A stretch of DNA of 64,000 nucleotides, from assembly GCA_028829895.1 (NCBI GenBank), contig CM054180.1:98679135-98743134 (forward strand). The letters run 5' to 3'. Each line of letters begins with the position of its first letter. Position 1 is the first letter of the stretch. The position numbers and the translations under genes were made by a program. Under the pieces are notes generated by a model. It did no database searches. It had not been told where the DNA came from and was given only the letters and a program-made list of their open reading frames with translations. This document shows, in pieces, positions 1 through 12,906 of the stretch. The stretch is from Sinotaia quadrata. Taxonomy: Eukaryota > Mollusca > Gastropoda > Architaenioglossa > Viviparidae.

Positions 1-572
1 AACCGCAATACAGTGCCAGACTTTAAAAATGGTGTCGGTTGGAACATTCGCCTTAATAATGAATATTAAATCAGAAACAAAATGTCAAAACGCTAAAATC
101 ATTCATAAATCATACTATCAAACGCATAATAGTAACCATAAGTAAATGAAAAAAGCTTTAAATCTTAGAAAATTCTGGTATCTTCAATAGCACATAATTA
201 TGCAGACATAGAAACCTCATAAGTTAACCTGGTATTATTTTTAATGTAGTTGTGTGTTTTTAATACTGTACTATTTTCTCTGTTTTATTTTATGTTTTAA
301 ACACGACAGTAATTGTCGGTTTTGTTTGCTTTACTTATTTTAAAAGTACTTTCTTGTTTAAGACCTAACGATTAGTAATTATAGCATAAAATGTTCTTAA
401 AAATCACTTAGCATACATTACCAAGAAATGTTTAGTTTTATGTGACTGCATAAAACATGATTTCATTGATGACTTTTCGTTTAGTTTCATTTTATGTCAA
501 TGCATTGGTTCCTTTCACTTCTGGAAATTATTTCCTGATTGGGATTAAAAGTTTATTACTCTAATATTAATA
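1..572. other. AT-rich intergenic sequence
   Basis: I see no open frame of useful length, no clear splice-bounded exon and no recognisable repeat in this stretch. It leads into the transposon relic that starts near 573. Confidence 0.5.
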
Positions 573-1003
573 GTGTTCTATTGTTCTCGTACTAGTCGGC
601 TATTATAAAGTTTAAGTGATAAAAACGGTCGGCATATTTGAGAATTCTAATAAACTATAAATTTGAATGGTGGCATGCAATATTAATAAAACTCATCCAT
701 CATACAACTATCTAAAAATGATGCATAGGTGTCTTATTGTATATTTAGTTTAGTTCCCCAAATTATTGCATGTATTAAAATAAACATTTAAACTAAATCA
801 AATATATTATGTGATTTTTCTCGTAAAATAAAAAGAACTATAATTTATTTATGTGATACCCATACTCGCATGTATGTGTAAATGCTTACTAGTTTAGTGA
901 TAATACGTCAGATGCATACAATTTGTTCCCTTAATTTCTTTTCTGTGACTTTTTCTCTCAGAAAGATTTGTGACGTTTTTCCCGTGACTTTTTGCCGCTC
1001 ACA
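573..1003. mobile_element. Truncated copy of the GTGACTTTTT-ended MITE
   Basis: From about 573 the sequence matches the interior of the complete element at 34129-34802. Shared blocks include the one starting TGTTCTATTGTTCT and a later one around AATAAACTATAAATTTGAA. It ends near 1003 with the same GTGACTTTTT-rich inverted terminus. The left terminus of the intact copy is not present here, so this is an older, truncated insertion. No coding capacity is visible. Confidence 0.6.
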
Positions 1004-1999
1004 ACGTTTTTAATGTGTGTATGCATGGCCTGTAATTTCCAGGCATATTGCTTTTGATTTTGTTCCAGAGTTGTTTTTTTTTGTTTTTGTTGGGGTGGGT
1101 GGGTGTTTTGTTTAGAGCATTGCAGTTTTTGTGCGATAGTGATGTGTTAATTTTGTTTATATTCATTTAGCTGGTTGTAGGATTGCTCTGAGGATTTTGA
1201 GCTTTTTTCTTTTGTTTTCTTGTTTTAGTAATTCTAGGGTTTGGTTCCACAATGGTGTGAGTGGGGGTGGGGGTTGAGGGAGAGGGCATTGTTGGCAGCG
1301 TTTATTATGGCTTCTGTTAGCTGGTATGCCCAGATGTGTGTGAGTGTTACGAGTCTGATAAAATCTATGTCATGACTTCTTGACCCACTTGCTGTTTTCA
1401 AATATCAAAATTTGAAAACTCCTTTGTTAAAGTTCTCCCATGATACATCAGTATCGAGAAGCTTCTAGCAAAGAGGTCAGGACGTTATGTAACTTTAGGC
1501 CATTGTCTAGATTCTCGAACCAACTACATACCACGTGACCCGTCACGTGACGCGCTCTATGTATTTTGATAAATGCGGTAACACGCGCCCGAATTGTCAC
1601 TCCGAAATCCAGAAACAGTGACCGTCGTACGACAGCCTTACCGTCGCATATTCGTGAGTCGATAGAAGAACCGACGCTATTGCTTTGCTTCTCGCAAAGG
1701 TACTGCATTTATTAATTGTATTTTGCATTTTTGAACCATGTATGTAATTTTGTGCTATGCATTGCTACTGTAGCTTAAGCACGGTTCGCTTGTAAATGAC
1801 AAAACCTATAAGTTATTGTATATAAATCATTGTAACTTTAATTTATATAACTTTAAATTCACTAGTGCCAGGAGCGCCTGTGTCCGACATGAATTTCCTA
1901 TGTAATTCAAATTATTGCGTGTAATTTTAATGTTAAATTGTGAAGCGCTTTGCTTGATTTGAATTGTCCCTTTGTATGAACTCTAAATTTTAACGTTGT
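1004..1999. other. Intergenic sequence with a CACGTG-rich patch
   Basis: This stretch holds T/G-rich low-complexity DNA (about 1060-1290) and a GC-richer patch at about 1500-1640 with two CACGTG E-box palindromes inside ACCACGTGACCCGTCACGTG. An 86-codon reverse-strand frame runs through the patch, but its peptide has no recognisable motif and I do not call it a gene. Confidence 0.35.
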
Positions 2000-2921
2000 A
2001 AATATTTGGTAATTCATACGTCATGTATTGTTAAATGTAACATGCGTGAGATCTTCTAATCTAAATTGTAAACGACGCGCTAGTCGAATTTCTAACTCAA
2101 TGCATTTAAATACGAATCGTGCTTAGGTAGGGCAAACATTAAACGCAGAACGATTACGAAAACATTCTTGTTTTCAGGTCGGTCTTTGGTTCCTAGATTG
2201 ATGCCTGGTTCTGAACTCTTTGAGTCGAGTTCTATTCCAATTACATTCCTACTGCCATTGTTGGGAGGGTGCCGACGAGCAGGTCTGCACGTCCTTTGTC
2301 TACACTCACAGTCTTCGACGGCGTGTTAACTGAGAGACAGTTTCCATTTTATGCTGTGTGCATTTGCTGGCAGACGATCAAGTGAGGTAGACCGGTTTGG
2401 ACTGGATCAAGAACCACGCGGCATAAATCAAAAGCTAAGTCATAGCTTGCCGATCAAAAATCACAAGGAACATTTCTCATGGCATATTTCTCACGAACAA
2501 AGATAAGCGTATACATTTAATTGCTGAGTGGAATTAGACTTCGCGTTTGTATATTGATTATCTTGTTAATTGTTAAATCTTATTAAATCTTATTTTAATT
2601 GTTAAACCCTCTTTGTAGTACATTTTTATGCATTATAGACCTAATGTTAACACATGGTTTGGATGGGGGCGATTGAGCGAATGACGTAATGAATGCATAT
2701 TAATTTAGAGGAATTTAACGACTCCAAGCCAGCTTTTGTACGCAAATTGTCAGTTTGTAAATCTGTTGTCTGCACTACAAGATGCATTTTTAAGTTAGTC
2801 AAATGATAATTTGGGCAACCAGTCTGTGTAGGATAGAGAGAAGGTAATAATTTAATCTATCATTTTTAAAGTCCTTAAAAATCCTAGGCAGGGTCTATAA
2901 AGAAATACTGGAAATGTAACA
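2000..2921. repeat. Interspersed repeat family B, copy 1
   Basis: This segment is colinear, with divergence, to 21640-22539. Both contain a TTTTCAG followed by a block rich in GGTTCC/CTGGTTCTG, then an AT-rich TTATTAAATCT block, then GGGCAACCAGTCTGT, and both end in a GGTCTATAAAnAAATACT segment followed by AAATGTAACA. The family may be an LTR or long terminal region, because it ends in TAACA, but I cannot find a matching TGTTA start. Confidence 0.5.
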
Positions 2922-3510
2922 GAGAGCTGTTTTAGGGATTCTGTGTTTACTGCATCTGAAGGTTTCCCTTTGGACAGTTACCAGGTGTGTGTGTGTAAGA
3001 TATAGGAGTATCGAAATTTTGTGTGTTGTTGTATGAGTATAATTGGATGGTGACCGCTGGTGTAATTGTCTTCGTCCGTCTGCATTGTCAAGGATTAGGT
3101 TATAAGTGGTGGTTGCAAGGCCGGTAGAGGTGGTGTCGGGTGGGGAGTAGGGGATCAAGGTAGGTGAGGTAGTTTTTTTGTATCCGGTCAAGTCGTATGT
3201 CTCCTGTTTGTTTGCAGTGCTTTTGCTCCAGAGTGGGTTGTGGGCTTTGAAATCTCCCAATTATGTGGTTGTTTTTAAGATTGATGAGTTTTATTGCTTT
3301 TAGGTCTGTTTTTGGGGGATAACTGTTAATGATGTGGAAGGGTTTGGTCATAGATACGAAGGAGATGGTTTTGGTGAGTGTTTAAGCTTTCTGTCTTTTA
3401 TTAGGATTACTAGTTCCATTACGTTAGGGTTTTTTCTTATGGCTACTCTGTATGGAGTTGTAGTGATGGGGGATGTCACGTGTCTGGTTAGATTCTGTCC
3501 TACTTTACAT
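2895..3510 (-). pseudogene. Non-LTR retrotransposon endonuclease relic (C-terminal part)
   Basis: Overlapping reverse-strand frames give pieces of an apurinic-type endonuclease of a LINE-like element. The most diagnostic piece is a GDFKAHNPLWS stretch, matching the GDFNAHNPLW motif of jockey/CR1/RTE-type endonucleases, preceded by a frame reading HIINSYPPKTDLKAI. The pieces lie in at least two frames and are interrupted by stops, so the copy is dead. The matching N-terminal piece lies 1.4 kb upstream in reading direction (4940-5092), separated by an insertion. No reverse transcriptase is present nearby. Confidence 0.75.
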
Positions 3511-3540
3511 TCCCAGGTATCAATATTAGTTTATTGATTA

Positions 3541-4930
3541 ATCTCTAACAATAGTGACAGCTGGACGGCCTGACCTATCTTTTACAAGTATGCCAGAGAT
3601 TCCGGCTATTATGCAATGACACACCGCCATATAAATCAGTTGACTTGTCCAATCTAGCAACGTTATCTCCCCCTTTATTTATTTATTAAGAATTATGATT
3701 CCTTTCGTCTGGCTCAGCCCCCAGCTAGCTTATCATCGGTTATAAACAATTATGTAACAATGAAATGAAATTTAATAACAATTATAATAAAAAGAACATT
3801 GGTTGTGCATGGAAAATCAGAGTTTATCTATCCCGCTTAGCCTGATTGCTATATTCGAAGGTCCATTCAGTTCAATTCATTGTTTGTTTTGAGTACACTT
3901 AACTAAAGTCTTTGAAGAGTTGAAGAGCTACCATCATCTACTTGACTACACAGTCATGACGTCACACAGCAGTTGTCTTTTGTCAGTCTCTCCCAACATC
4001 GGATACGAACTCTGGTGTAGTCCTCAGAAGATCTCTGCTCCTTTATGGTGAATCCCAAGAGTTGTCATAGGCTTGGGGTGATTCCCGAGACCAGTTCTAA
4101 TGAATAACATCATTTCAAAAGTATCCTATTACAGTGAGCAATCATATGGGCTTTTGTGGCAGCAGCAATAGATTTACTCTTTACAAATCTCTACTAGTTA
4201 GTCAAACACTACCTTACAATTCCAGTCAATAAAAGTACTTTAATGAATAAAATGATTTCACTTTACAATTGTATAGTTTCTCAAGATAATATATATTATT
4301 TAACAAGTGGTTCACAGCAATGCTTATCAACAATCGTCTATTTCACTGTTATCACTTACTGGCTACATACAATTTTAACAATCATGAACATAGCAATACA
4401 CGTGCTTATTTAATCTTGATCATTTCTACAAAATGTATCAATCCCTAATGCCACAGAGCTTCTATGAGAAAAATACATTAATCACATAAATATTTTACAT
4501 AGCATTCTTACAAATAAGAATTACAAAAACTTAGAGACAGTCAACTATATCTACCACTTTGTAATATTCGTGCACGGTCAGCATGGACGTGATTATCTGC
4601 CCCTACTCGCGGGTACTATGAAAAAAACGTGTGCGTCTGAGGAATTTAGTTCATTTACGCGTATATATGAATGACTCTAGGTCAGCTGGCAGATTAGCAC
4701 TACGTCACGATACAGAACGCAAGTGACCAAATATGGGCATCTCATATCCGGTTAATGGTCTTTCCTTCACCTCTAGAGTGACCTACATACTCCTTACTCG
4801 TAAACAACTATTGCACCAAGCGCAAGTCTACTAGCGGAAATACCTTCTCATAAATTAAATAAGATATTAATGAAACAATTAATACAATAAAATGAAAATA
4901 ATGTTTCATAACTTGGCATAATTTGCCTAG
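3541..4930. mobile_element. Unclassified insertion splitting the endonuclease relic
   Basis: This 1.4 kb block lies between the two parts of the same retrotransposon endonuclease and so must have arrived later, or been exchanged in. Its right part (about 4660-4790) matches 51745-51875: both contain TATATATGAATGACTCT followed by GGTCA, a CGTCA block, GAACGCAA and a TCCGGT. No coding frame is evident. Ends and any target-site duplication are not resolved. Confidence 0.45.
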
Positions 4931-4939
4931 ACTTCCTTA

Positions 4940-5092
4940 CAGAGTGTATGGAATATATTTTGGTCATTTGAGGTGAGAATTTCTTGGATGCACATGATAT
5001 TAGGGTTGTTGATAGTGATTATTTTGTGATTGTAGCCTATTGATGTTCCAAGATATTATTTTGAGTGAGTGGCATTTTGGAGGGAGAGCCAT
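4940..5092 (-). pseudogene. Non-LTR retrotransposon endonuclease relic (N-terminal part)
   Basis: Starting at the reverse-strand ATG at 5092, the frame reads MALPPKCHSLKIISWNINRL. SWNINGL-type motifs open the endonuclease domain of LINE-like elements. After a frameshift, another frame reads NPNIMCIQEILTSNDQNIF, which corresponds to the QE (metal-binding glutamate) motif. It continues in sense into the piece at 2895-3510 once the intervening block is removed. It is broken by stops and frameshifts. Confidence 0.7.
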
Positions 5093-5365
5093 GTTGATGG
5101 TAATATTAGGAAAATGTAGCATGCGGAGGTAGGTTGGACGTTGCCTGGTTTGAAAATACCAGTGGAAGGAGGGTGCGTCTATGTGGGAGATAGGTAGGAG
5201 GGAGTCTTTCCAAGTGCCTTGTTTGTTGGGGAGAGGGATGGGTGTCTTATTATTTTGAGCGGTTTGACTGAAAGGATTTTGTGTACTGGTTTAGTTAGTT
5301 GGGCTTCCTCTGGGAGGAAGGGGGTTGCCAGTGGGCACAGTGCAAAGGTGCCGCGTGACTGAAAA

Positions 5366-5522
5366 GCGAAGTCTCCAACCCCAAGCTGTAAATCTGGTCG
5401 CAAGTATCAGAGGTCAGAAAAGCTAAACCCTGACCCCAAGCTGTAAATCTAATCGCAAGTGTCAGAGATCAGAAAAGCTAACTTCCCGACCCCAATCTGT
5501 AAATCTAATCGCAAGTATCAGA
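5366..5522. repeat. Three-copy tandem repeat, ~55 bp
   Basis: Three consecutive units share CTGTAAATCT, starting at about 5386, 5441 and 5497 (period 55-56 bp), each followed by a CGCAAGTxTCAGA motif. Confidence 0.8.
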
Positions 5523-7650
5523 AGTAAGGTTTCAGGGATGGCTATGCTGGCAGGTGGTGAATGCACACAAAATAACACTCACTGCTGCCACATTTTCATT
5601 ATGAAATTGTACAATCCAAACTCCCCCCACCCCCTTAATTAAAATGTATTTTGAATAATCAGAACACCACAAGCTTGGAACAGTATTATTCAAAGACCCA
5701 TCCTTGTGTCTGCAAACCTAGAAATGTATTTTTCATTATGCATAAATAATCATGACATTTAGCATTAAACAGTACTTATTTATAATTCACTATTTATCGA
5801 TGACTCATAGATTTTCTACTTTTCCTTGTTTTCATTAATAATTATAATCAGCAAAGAGCTTGAGCAGATTCTTTCATAGCACGCTTTCTTTGGCGGATAT
5901 TGTTGATAGTGCTATATATAGCTGCAACCTTTATAGTCTGTGATGCCATACTTTATGGAAATTAATGTTCTTGTATGCATATCATTTAATGTGATGACAG
6001 TGTCATTATCATCATAATGAATTGATAAATTATAATTATTTTTCCAGGACTAGATAAAGTGTTTATGCCCGAGCATCTGTAGAGAAAATGAATGGGAATG
6101 TCACTTCCATATTTTAATGTCTTTTTTCTTACTTTTTCTCATGAGAGCTAGCTATAATTAATCAATCATAAGTATGTACTATAAGAATAGTTACAATCTG
6201 TCTTTGAAGGCACAAAAGACACCATACAGACAGAACTCATCTGTCCGAGTTCATCGAATGATTATTTATTAGTATCCAGAACGAACTGTCAACATGAGCC
6301 AGAAATTGAAGAAGCGAAAACACTACAGCACTATCTGCTGACCCTAAGGTGTAAATCTTTAGACACGCAGACCAAGATTTGAATGAAGTCGCAAAAGAGC
6401 TTGCTGCCACCATTAAAAAAACCAAGTAGTCAGATAATGAGTAAGTCATCTGATGCAAGGTCGTTTCTAAAATCAAGAATAAAAATTAAATCACAGTTAG
6501 GAGCACCTTGATGTGAGAAGCCATCGTGAAGGAATATCCACGAGAAGACAACATAAGTCTTGTGTGAATGCAAGCCAAAATTGACTTGGAAAACAAAAAA
6601 TAGATTGAAAGATTAGAAGGATCCCGTGCCTTCAACTGAGAAATTTTTGTGCGAGTTCTTCATCTGATATGAAAGATTGTTGTTTTAAAAAATGAATTTT
6701 TAATTTAAGATTTTATATATAGAATTGTGAAGAGCAATAATGAAAACCCATTAAAACTTTGTATTTAAGTGAGAGAACAGAAGTTTTAATAATATTAGAA
6801 AATAAAGTTGTAAACAGAATCCAGATGTCTAGAAGTTAAGTAAATTTATAAATAAAAATTCAAACGGAATACTATAAACTGAATAAATAATAGTGTATTA
6901 CCATATGTAGATCCAAATTTCTTTTTACTCTCTTGTTTCTTATTTGTTTCTCTCTTCAAAACAGAAATTAACTATACACACAAACCACTGTGCATGCTGA
7001 TGTGCTAGTTACATGCTTCCTTTAGTAAATGCATGTCACAAACTGTTTTATACATGGATATGCAAATTATAATATAGAGTTGAATTTATTTGAATGCATG
7101 TATATGAAGTACTTAAAAACCTCTTATTAATGGAAAAATGTGAAGTCTTAACCAAAGGAGGTGAAAACATACTGGCAATATTACTGAAAAACTCAAAAGG
7201 CACAAACCATAAATTTTTTTATTATTAATTATAAACAACAATGTAACAATAACAAATAACAGTTATAAAACACGTTTTCAATTCAATCTTACTACTTACA
7301 AGTGAATTACAAAAATAAACAAAACTGTACAAACTATAACAACTGTTTAAATTAATAGTATTATTATATAAAAACAAAACTACAAAACAATACTGAAGAA
7401 CACTAATATTTTCAATTCAAACTTTTGGTTAAAAGTGAATTACCATTAGAATTAAAGAAACTGTATAACCTGTAACATTTTAATTCATATTATTAATTAT
7501 ATATATAAAAGCAAAACAATACCAAAGAATACTAATAATAATCAAATTTTAACTCAACCATTTAATGATTACAAATGAATTATAATTAGAAATATAGTAC
7601 AAACAATAACAACTTGTAAAATTCATATTACACTGGGCAACAACAAATTT
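5523..7650. other. AT-rich non-coding stretch
   Basis: No convincing exon, RNA gene or repeat boundary is visible. A 79-codon reverse frame at 6237-6476 has no recognisable motif. The right part (7200-7640) is an AT-rich, loosely self-similar block with repeated ACAATAAC/AATTATAA words. Confidence 0.4.
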
Positions 7651-9368
7651 GCTAAGATATTTTGACGGATTTATGACAGTTTTATTGTGCTGGATCCAAA
7701 AATGACCTCGGTTTTGTTCAACCAGGTCAACTTATTGATCTATTTTCGATCAACGTTTTGATCTATTGCGACATTATTTTTTTTTTTTTTTTTTTTTTTT
7801 TTACATATAAGGGTATTTTCTATTTATATGATATATTTTTTAAATAAACAAATTATAATTTGTTTTATATAATTATGAAAGGTTACATAAGCGAATTTTT
7901 GAATAATTGATATAAATGATATTTTTCTTCTTTAGGTAATGAAATGCAATCGGCCAGAAGACATTGCAAAAATAAACCCGATGTATTTTACTACATCTGC
8001 GGCGAATACACCATTGTTCCTAACCGGAATACAGCAAACAGGTTTTATAAAGCGTGCTTACCATGCTTAATTTGGTATAAAACTTGGTGATCAGGATAAA
8101 GTTTGAGCGCCACACATGGTATGCAAGACATGCACCGAGAATCTGCATCGTTGGACCAAGGGTAAGAAGAGTTGTCTGAAGTTTGGAATCCCTATGGTTT
8201 GGAGAGAACCGACAAACCATGTCATTGAATGCTACTTCTGTGCTATTGATGTGACTGGCATTAACAGAAAAACCCGGAGCAGCCTTAAGTATCCTGATCT
8301 TGAATTAGCACGTCGTCCAGTAGCTCATTGTGATGAAATTCCAGTACCTGTCCCTGGAGAACTTACCGACATTAGTGAAGAAGATTTCTCTAGAGTTGAA
8401 GAATATGAAGATGAAGAATTAGTGATTCTTGATGATGATGTTCCAAATCCTTTTTTTTGCAAAAGGAGCTAAATGATCTAGTTCATGATCTCAGCTTGTC
8501 AAAATCATCTTCTGAACTGTTGGCATCCAGATTGAGGGAAAAAACGTCCTTTCTGACAGTGTTCGCATCACCTTCTACAGCAACAGACTTCAATAGTATC
8601 TCAGTTTTTTTCTCTACAGAGAAGGACCTGGTGTACTGTACAGATATTGCGCAGCTTTTGCACAAGCTTGGAGTGCCACAGTACAAACCTGAAGACTGGA
8701 GATTGTTCTTGGCAATAATAAGGCAAGGAACTATGCAGAGCTTGTTGCCAATATGCTGACTGCTTTCAAAAAACCTTGGATGCAACATGAGCATCAAAAT
8801 GCATTACTTATTCTCACATATGGATCAGTTTCCTGAAAATCTGGGATCAATGAGTGACGAGAAAGAGGAGAGATTTCATCAGGATATGAAAGAGATGGAA
8901 ACCAGGTATCAGGGACGCTGGGATGCAGTCATGGTGGTTGATTACTGTTGGACTCTAAAGAGAGACATTCCTACTGCTGAGCATTCTAGAAGTTCGAAGA
9001 GACGGAAGTTCATGCCCTGAATTTTGAACAATGATGACCTAATATTGAAGTTATATGTACTTACCGTTATCAATGTCTACTATTCAATGTACACTAGTCA
9101 ACGTTTGTAACATTTAATAAATAAATTGTGTAAGAAAACGAATTTTTAAAATTTAAATTATTTTTTTTTAATTTAAAAACCTATTTTGGAAGAGAAATAT
9201 TAACAAAAATTGCCTAATAATGTTACAAAAAATTTAATCGATTTAGCTATAAGATCGGAATTTTAAAAATCGAATTAGATCAAAAACTTGACCTGATCAA
9301 AAGAAACGAGTGTCATTTTCGAATTTAGCAGTGCAAAATTATCCTGAATCAGTTGAAAAATCTTAGAC
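7651..9368 (+). mobile_element. Inverted-repeat-bounded element carrying a WREP/CYFC-type gene relic
   Basis: The pseudogene at 8116-9020 sits between imperfect inverted repeats of roughly 100-120 bp (about 7651-7770 and 9245-9368). The reverse complement of the left arm and the right arm share, in order, a GATCAAAA block, an AAnTTGACCTG block, AAAnnAACGAGTGTCAT-like sequence, an AGCA block and AAATATCTTAG / AAAAATCTTAG at the outer end. A T29 run near 7773-7801 lies just inside the left arm. This architecture points to a cut-and-paste DNA element or a captured passenger gene. The family of the mobile element itself is unknown to me. Confidence 0.6.
8116..9020 (+). pseudogene. Broken, internally deleted gene of the WREPxxHxxDCYFC animal family
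   Basis: Three consecutive segments in changing frames resemble one protein family that recurs, uncharacterised, in many invertebrate genomes. Segment 1 (8116-8472) has MVCKTCTENLHRW, PMVWREPTNHVIECYFC and RRPVAHCDEIPVPVP. A T-run at 8451-8458 shifts the frame, and segment 2 (8457-8759) has LNDLVHDLSLSKSSSELLAS and KPEDWRLF. Segment 3 (8787-9020) has HYLFSHMDQFPENLG, EERFHQDMKEMETRYQGRWD and DYCWTLKRD, the usual C-terminal end. The middle, roughly 200 or more residues between DWRLF and the HYLFSH segment, is missing. It is therefore a pseudogene, both frameshifted and deleted. Its place between inverted repeats suggests the family moves with a transposon. The family match is from memory, not a search. 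Confidence 0.7.
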
Positions 9369-9599
9369 AACTTACAAAAAAATTTATGAAGTATTTTAGG
9401 CCAGGGTTGTTGAACAATACACTCTGAGAATAAAAAGTATATCAATTAAAAGGCCAAGATTATTGTACAATCCACAGAAATTGAGATAAATGCTTTATGA
9501 AAAAACATAAATTTTGTAGTAATATGTATGCCAAACTCCCATGCTACTTTTGAAGAAATAAATTAAGTCAAAATTTCAAAAGACTGTCTTATCTCATAA

Positions 9600-10470
9600 T
9601 ATGTAAAGAAAGAAAGCACACTTATTAAACTTCAAAAAGATGATGCATTTGTCATATAGACATTGTGAAAAAAACAACACACAGTGATGTTAAATCTAAA
9701 GAAAGAAAGCACACTTCAAAAAGATGATGCATTTGTCATTTGGACATTGTGAAAAAAACAACACACAGTGATGTTAAATCTAAAGAAAGAAAGCACACTT
9801 CAAAAAGATGATGCATTTGTCATATAGACATTGTGAAAAAAACAACACAGAGTGATGTTAAATCTAAAGAAAGAAAGCACACTTATATTAAACTTCAAAA
9901 AGATTATGCATTTGTCATATAGACATTGTGAAAAAAACAACACACAGTGATATTAAATCTAAAGAAAGAAAGCACACTTATATTAAACTTCAAAAAGATT
10001 ATGCATTTGTCATATAGACATTGTGAAAAAAACAACACACAGTGATATTAAATCTAAAGAAAGAAAGCACACTTACTTCAAAAAGATGATGCATTTGTCA
10101 TATAGACATTGTGAAAAAAACAACACACAGTGATATTAAATCTAAGGAAAGAAAGCACACTTATTAAACTTCAAAAAGATGATGCATTTGTCATATAGAC
10201 ATTGTGAAAAAAACAACACGGAGTGATGTTAAATCTAAAGAAAGAAAGCACACATATTAAACTTCAAAAAGATGATGCATTTGTCATATAGATAGACATT
10301 GTGAAAAAAACAACACATAGTGATGTTAAATCTAAAGAAAGAAAGCAAACAACACATAGTGATATTAAATCTAAAGAAAGAAAGCAAACTTATATTAAAC
10401 TTCAAAAAGATGATGCATTTGTCATATAGATATTGTGAAAAAACAACACAGAGTGATGTTAAATCAAAAT
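9600..10470. repeat. Minisatellite, ~83-96 bp unit, about 9-10 copies
   Basis: The unit contains AAAGAAAGAAAGCACACTT, then TTCAAAAAGATGATGCATTT, GTCATATAGACATTGTG and CAACACACAGTGATGTTAAA. Units start near 9604, 9698, 9781, 9865, 9959, 10055, 10145, 10236, 10333 and 10373. Length differences come mainly from presence or absence of a short TATTAAAC segment. The 87-codon reverse frame at 10235-10498 is simply repeat translation. Confidence 0.9.
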
Positions 10471-12906
10471 AGAGAAACCAGGGAAATAAGCAAGACAATG
10501 AGAAGCCCCAATTTAGTTAAATGCTACATATCCACAGCATTTTTTTTAAAAAGGCTTTTAAATAGCCTTATGAAAAAGTGTCTTGAAAATAATACTGTGC
10601 TTAAAAAAGAAATGATTTTTGTAGGTAAGATTAATACCTCCTTCCAAAGTCAAACGATACGTCTGAAAATTTTTCTTCATCACAGTGATAATGACAATGT
10701 TTCTCAATAAATTGCAAAGGATGGATTACTGAATAAATCTAGTGAAAGACTTTGCTCAAAATGGATAAAGAACATACCTGTGAGTATGTTATAGGCAAAA
10801 TGAGAGTACTGGGCAGAGAGTTATAACAGTAAGAGATGAAGAGAACAGAATGATGATGATAATGATGAGACAGATTCAGTTCTGACTAACCCACATGAAA
10901 TAATCATAAATGTTGCTAAGGACTCACATAGCAATGCAGTAACATTAATGCTTATAGCACACGAAAGGAAAAGTCCTAACAATGCCAACAGCAAACAGAA
11001 ATGCGAGTAGAGCAAAATTATCTCCTTATCACCAAGGACATTGATAGGAAAAAAAAAATGTCTTTTTATTCTTTTCTTTTTCTTATAGTAGAAAAAGCAA
11101 ACTCATAATACAGTCAGTGCTGAAATAAAGACTATTTCAGAATATTTTATTTTAAAAACACACTGATCAGTAATCTGACCTGGAACTGTTCAGTTGACAG
11201 TTATGGTTCTAAATCGTAACCAAAAACGCCAAACTTGAAAACTCTCTTCATTTTATTTTGAGATATTTTTGCCTCTTTTTGGCATTGACATTGTAATCAT
11301 ATGATTGTAACAATAATTAAAAATGGCACTATTTCTTCTTTAAATTTACACAATTTGCAGGCATGTCTATACTTCTTTTAGTGAAAGTTGATTTCATGTG
11401 TCCTCTAATAATGCTAAGATAGTGCTGCACTTTACTTGAATCAGATGTTAGGTTGGTTAAGATCAAGGTCCCTTATTGTCTAATTGTGGTTATTTTGTAT
11501 TCATTGTACCATAGGTTCTGTAACAGAAAAAATGCAAATGTACACACCTAATTATAATTAAAAATATATTTTTTCTAAATATTTTTATATTAATTCTTAT
11601 TTAAGCCAAAATTCATTTTAATTTTAAATATTAAATATTAAATTCTCGTAAATAATTGTGAACAAAAACCACCTGTGCTGAGTTGGTGATTATATAATTT
11701 TGGAATGCCAACCTCACACCTTAACCTTCTACAATAATAGACTAATTGTCAATGGGAAGTGATATTATTGCATAAGCGGGATTAAAACCCCTCCCTTAGC
11801 TGACCTGACCTTTCCTGAATTACAGGAAACGTTATTGACTGTGTCTAATGAAACCATTGTTGGCTAACAAAAGACTCAAATTTATTTTGTCACATGAGTT
11901 CTACAACTTGAGTTAGAATAGAGTTCATTTCCCAACTCCAAAATCTCTAGCAGAAGAACTGGCATACTTGCTGTATGTTTGACTTGTATGCTGTATGTTT
12001 GAGTGTTTGCTGTATTCATTAACATAATATGTTACGGTTAGTTGTATTATGCATATAACTATATCTAAACATTAAATAAACTATACTGCTACATTGGTTC
12101 AGGTACCATAAGTTTATCTGAATAAGGACTTACTATTAATCTTCTCTGATTGGTGCAAAGAACTGGTATTATCTGCACCCTCTATCTTGTGCAAGACACT
12201 ATTGATTTTTTATGAAGTTGTAAAAATAACTTGACAAGTTGACAAAAGAACTGACTGTGAACAGTTCAATGCTTTAGTCTGTAAATAAAATATCTAAAAC
12301 TGGTACATACAAATATGATGTATAATAATAGAATTGCCTTTTATATCTACATGTATTTATAAAATATATTTTTGTGAAGAATATTTTGCTGCTACTGAAA
12401 ATATGATAAAACTATGGGTGGTTTACAAAAATATGTATGCATGGGAGAGGAGTTGGAAAATAAGTATATCATGCAACTAGGGGGAATCACAACCCAATGT
12501 GCTTTAGCAAACAGTGTATAAACAATATAACGTATCATAAAGATGTGTTGCAGCGTATCAAAAAGATGTGTTGCAGTTAGCATAATTCTTTTGTTTACCT
12601 GTGATGGAATAATCTTAGCAATACTTGATCTCACCTACCAGTTTGTTCAAATTAAAGAACTATTTATTCAACAGGCTTCCTCAGTTCCTGTTCACGTCAG
12701 TTTTAATCTATTCCAACATGACCGGGCTACTGTTAGTCTGGAGTGCGACCAATGTCCTTGAGTATGATTCTGGCTGGTCTAAGCTACAAGAGGGTGGGTT
12801 CATAGAGTACATGACATATTTATTGCCTGCCAAATTCAACTACCAATATCAGAAGAACAAATCTTAACACTAACATTAATCAGATTTATTAATAACATAT
12901 ACTTAC
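10471..12906. other. Intergenic or intronic DNA without supported features
   Basis: Scattered frames of 60-90 codons (for example 10435-10710 and 12543-12867) show no motif, no consistent splice structure and overlapping alternatives. If gene B extends to the exon candidate at 12907-13001, part of this could be its intron or 3' region. Confidence 0.35.
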
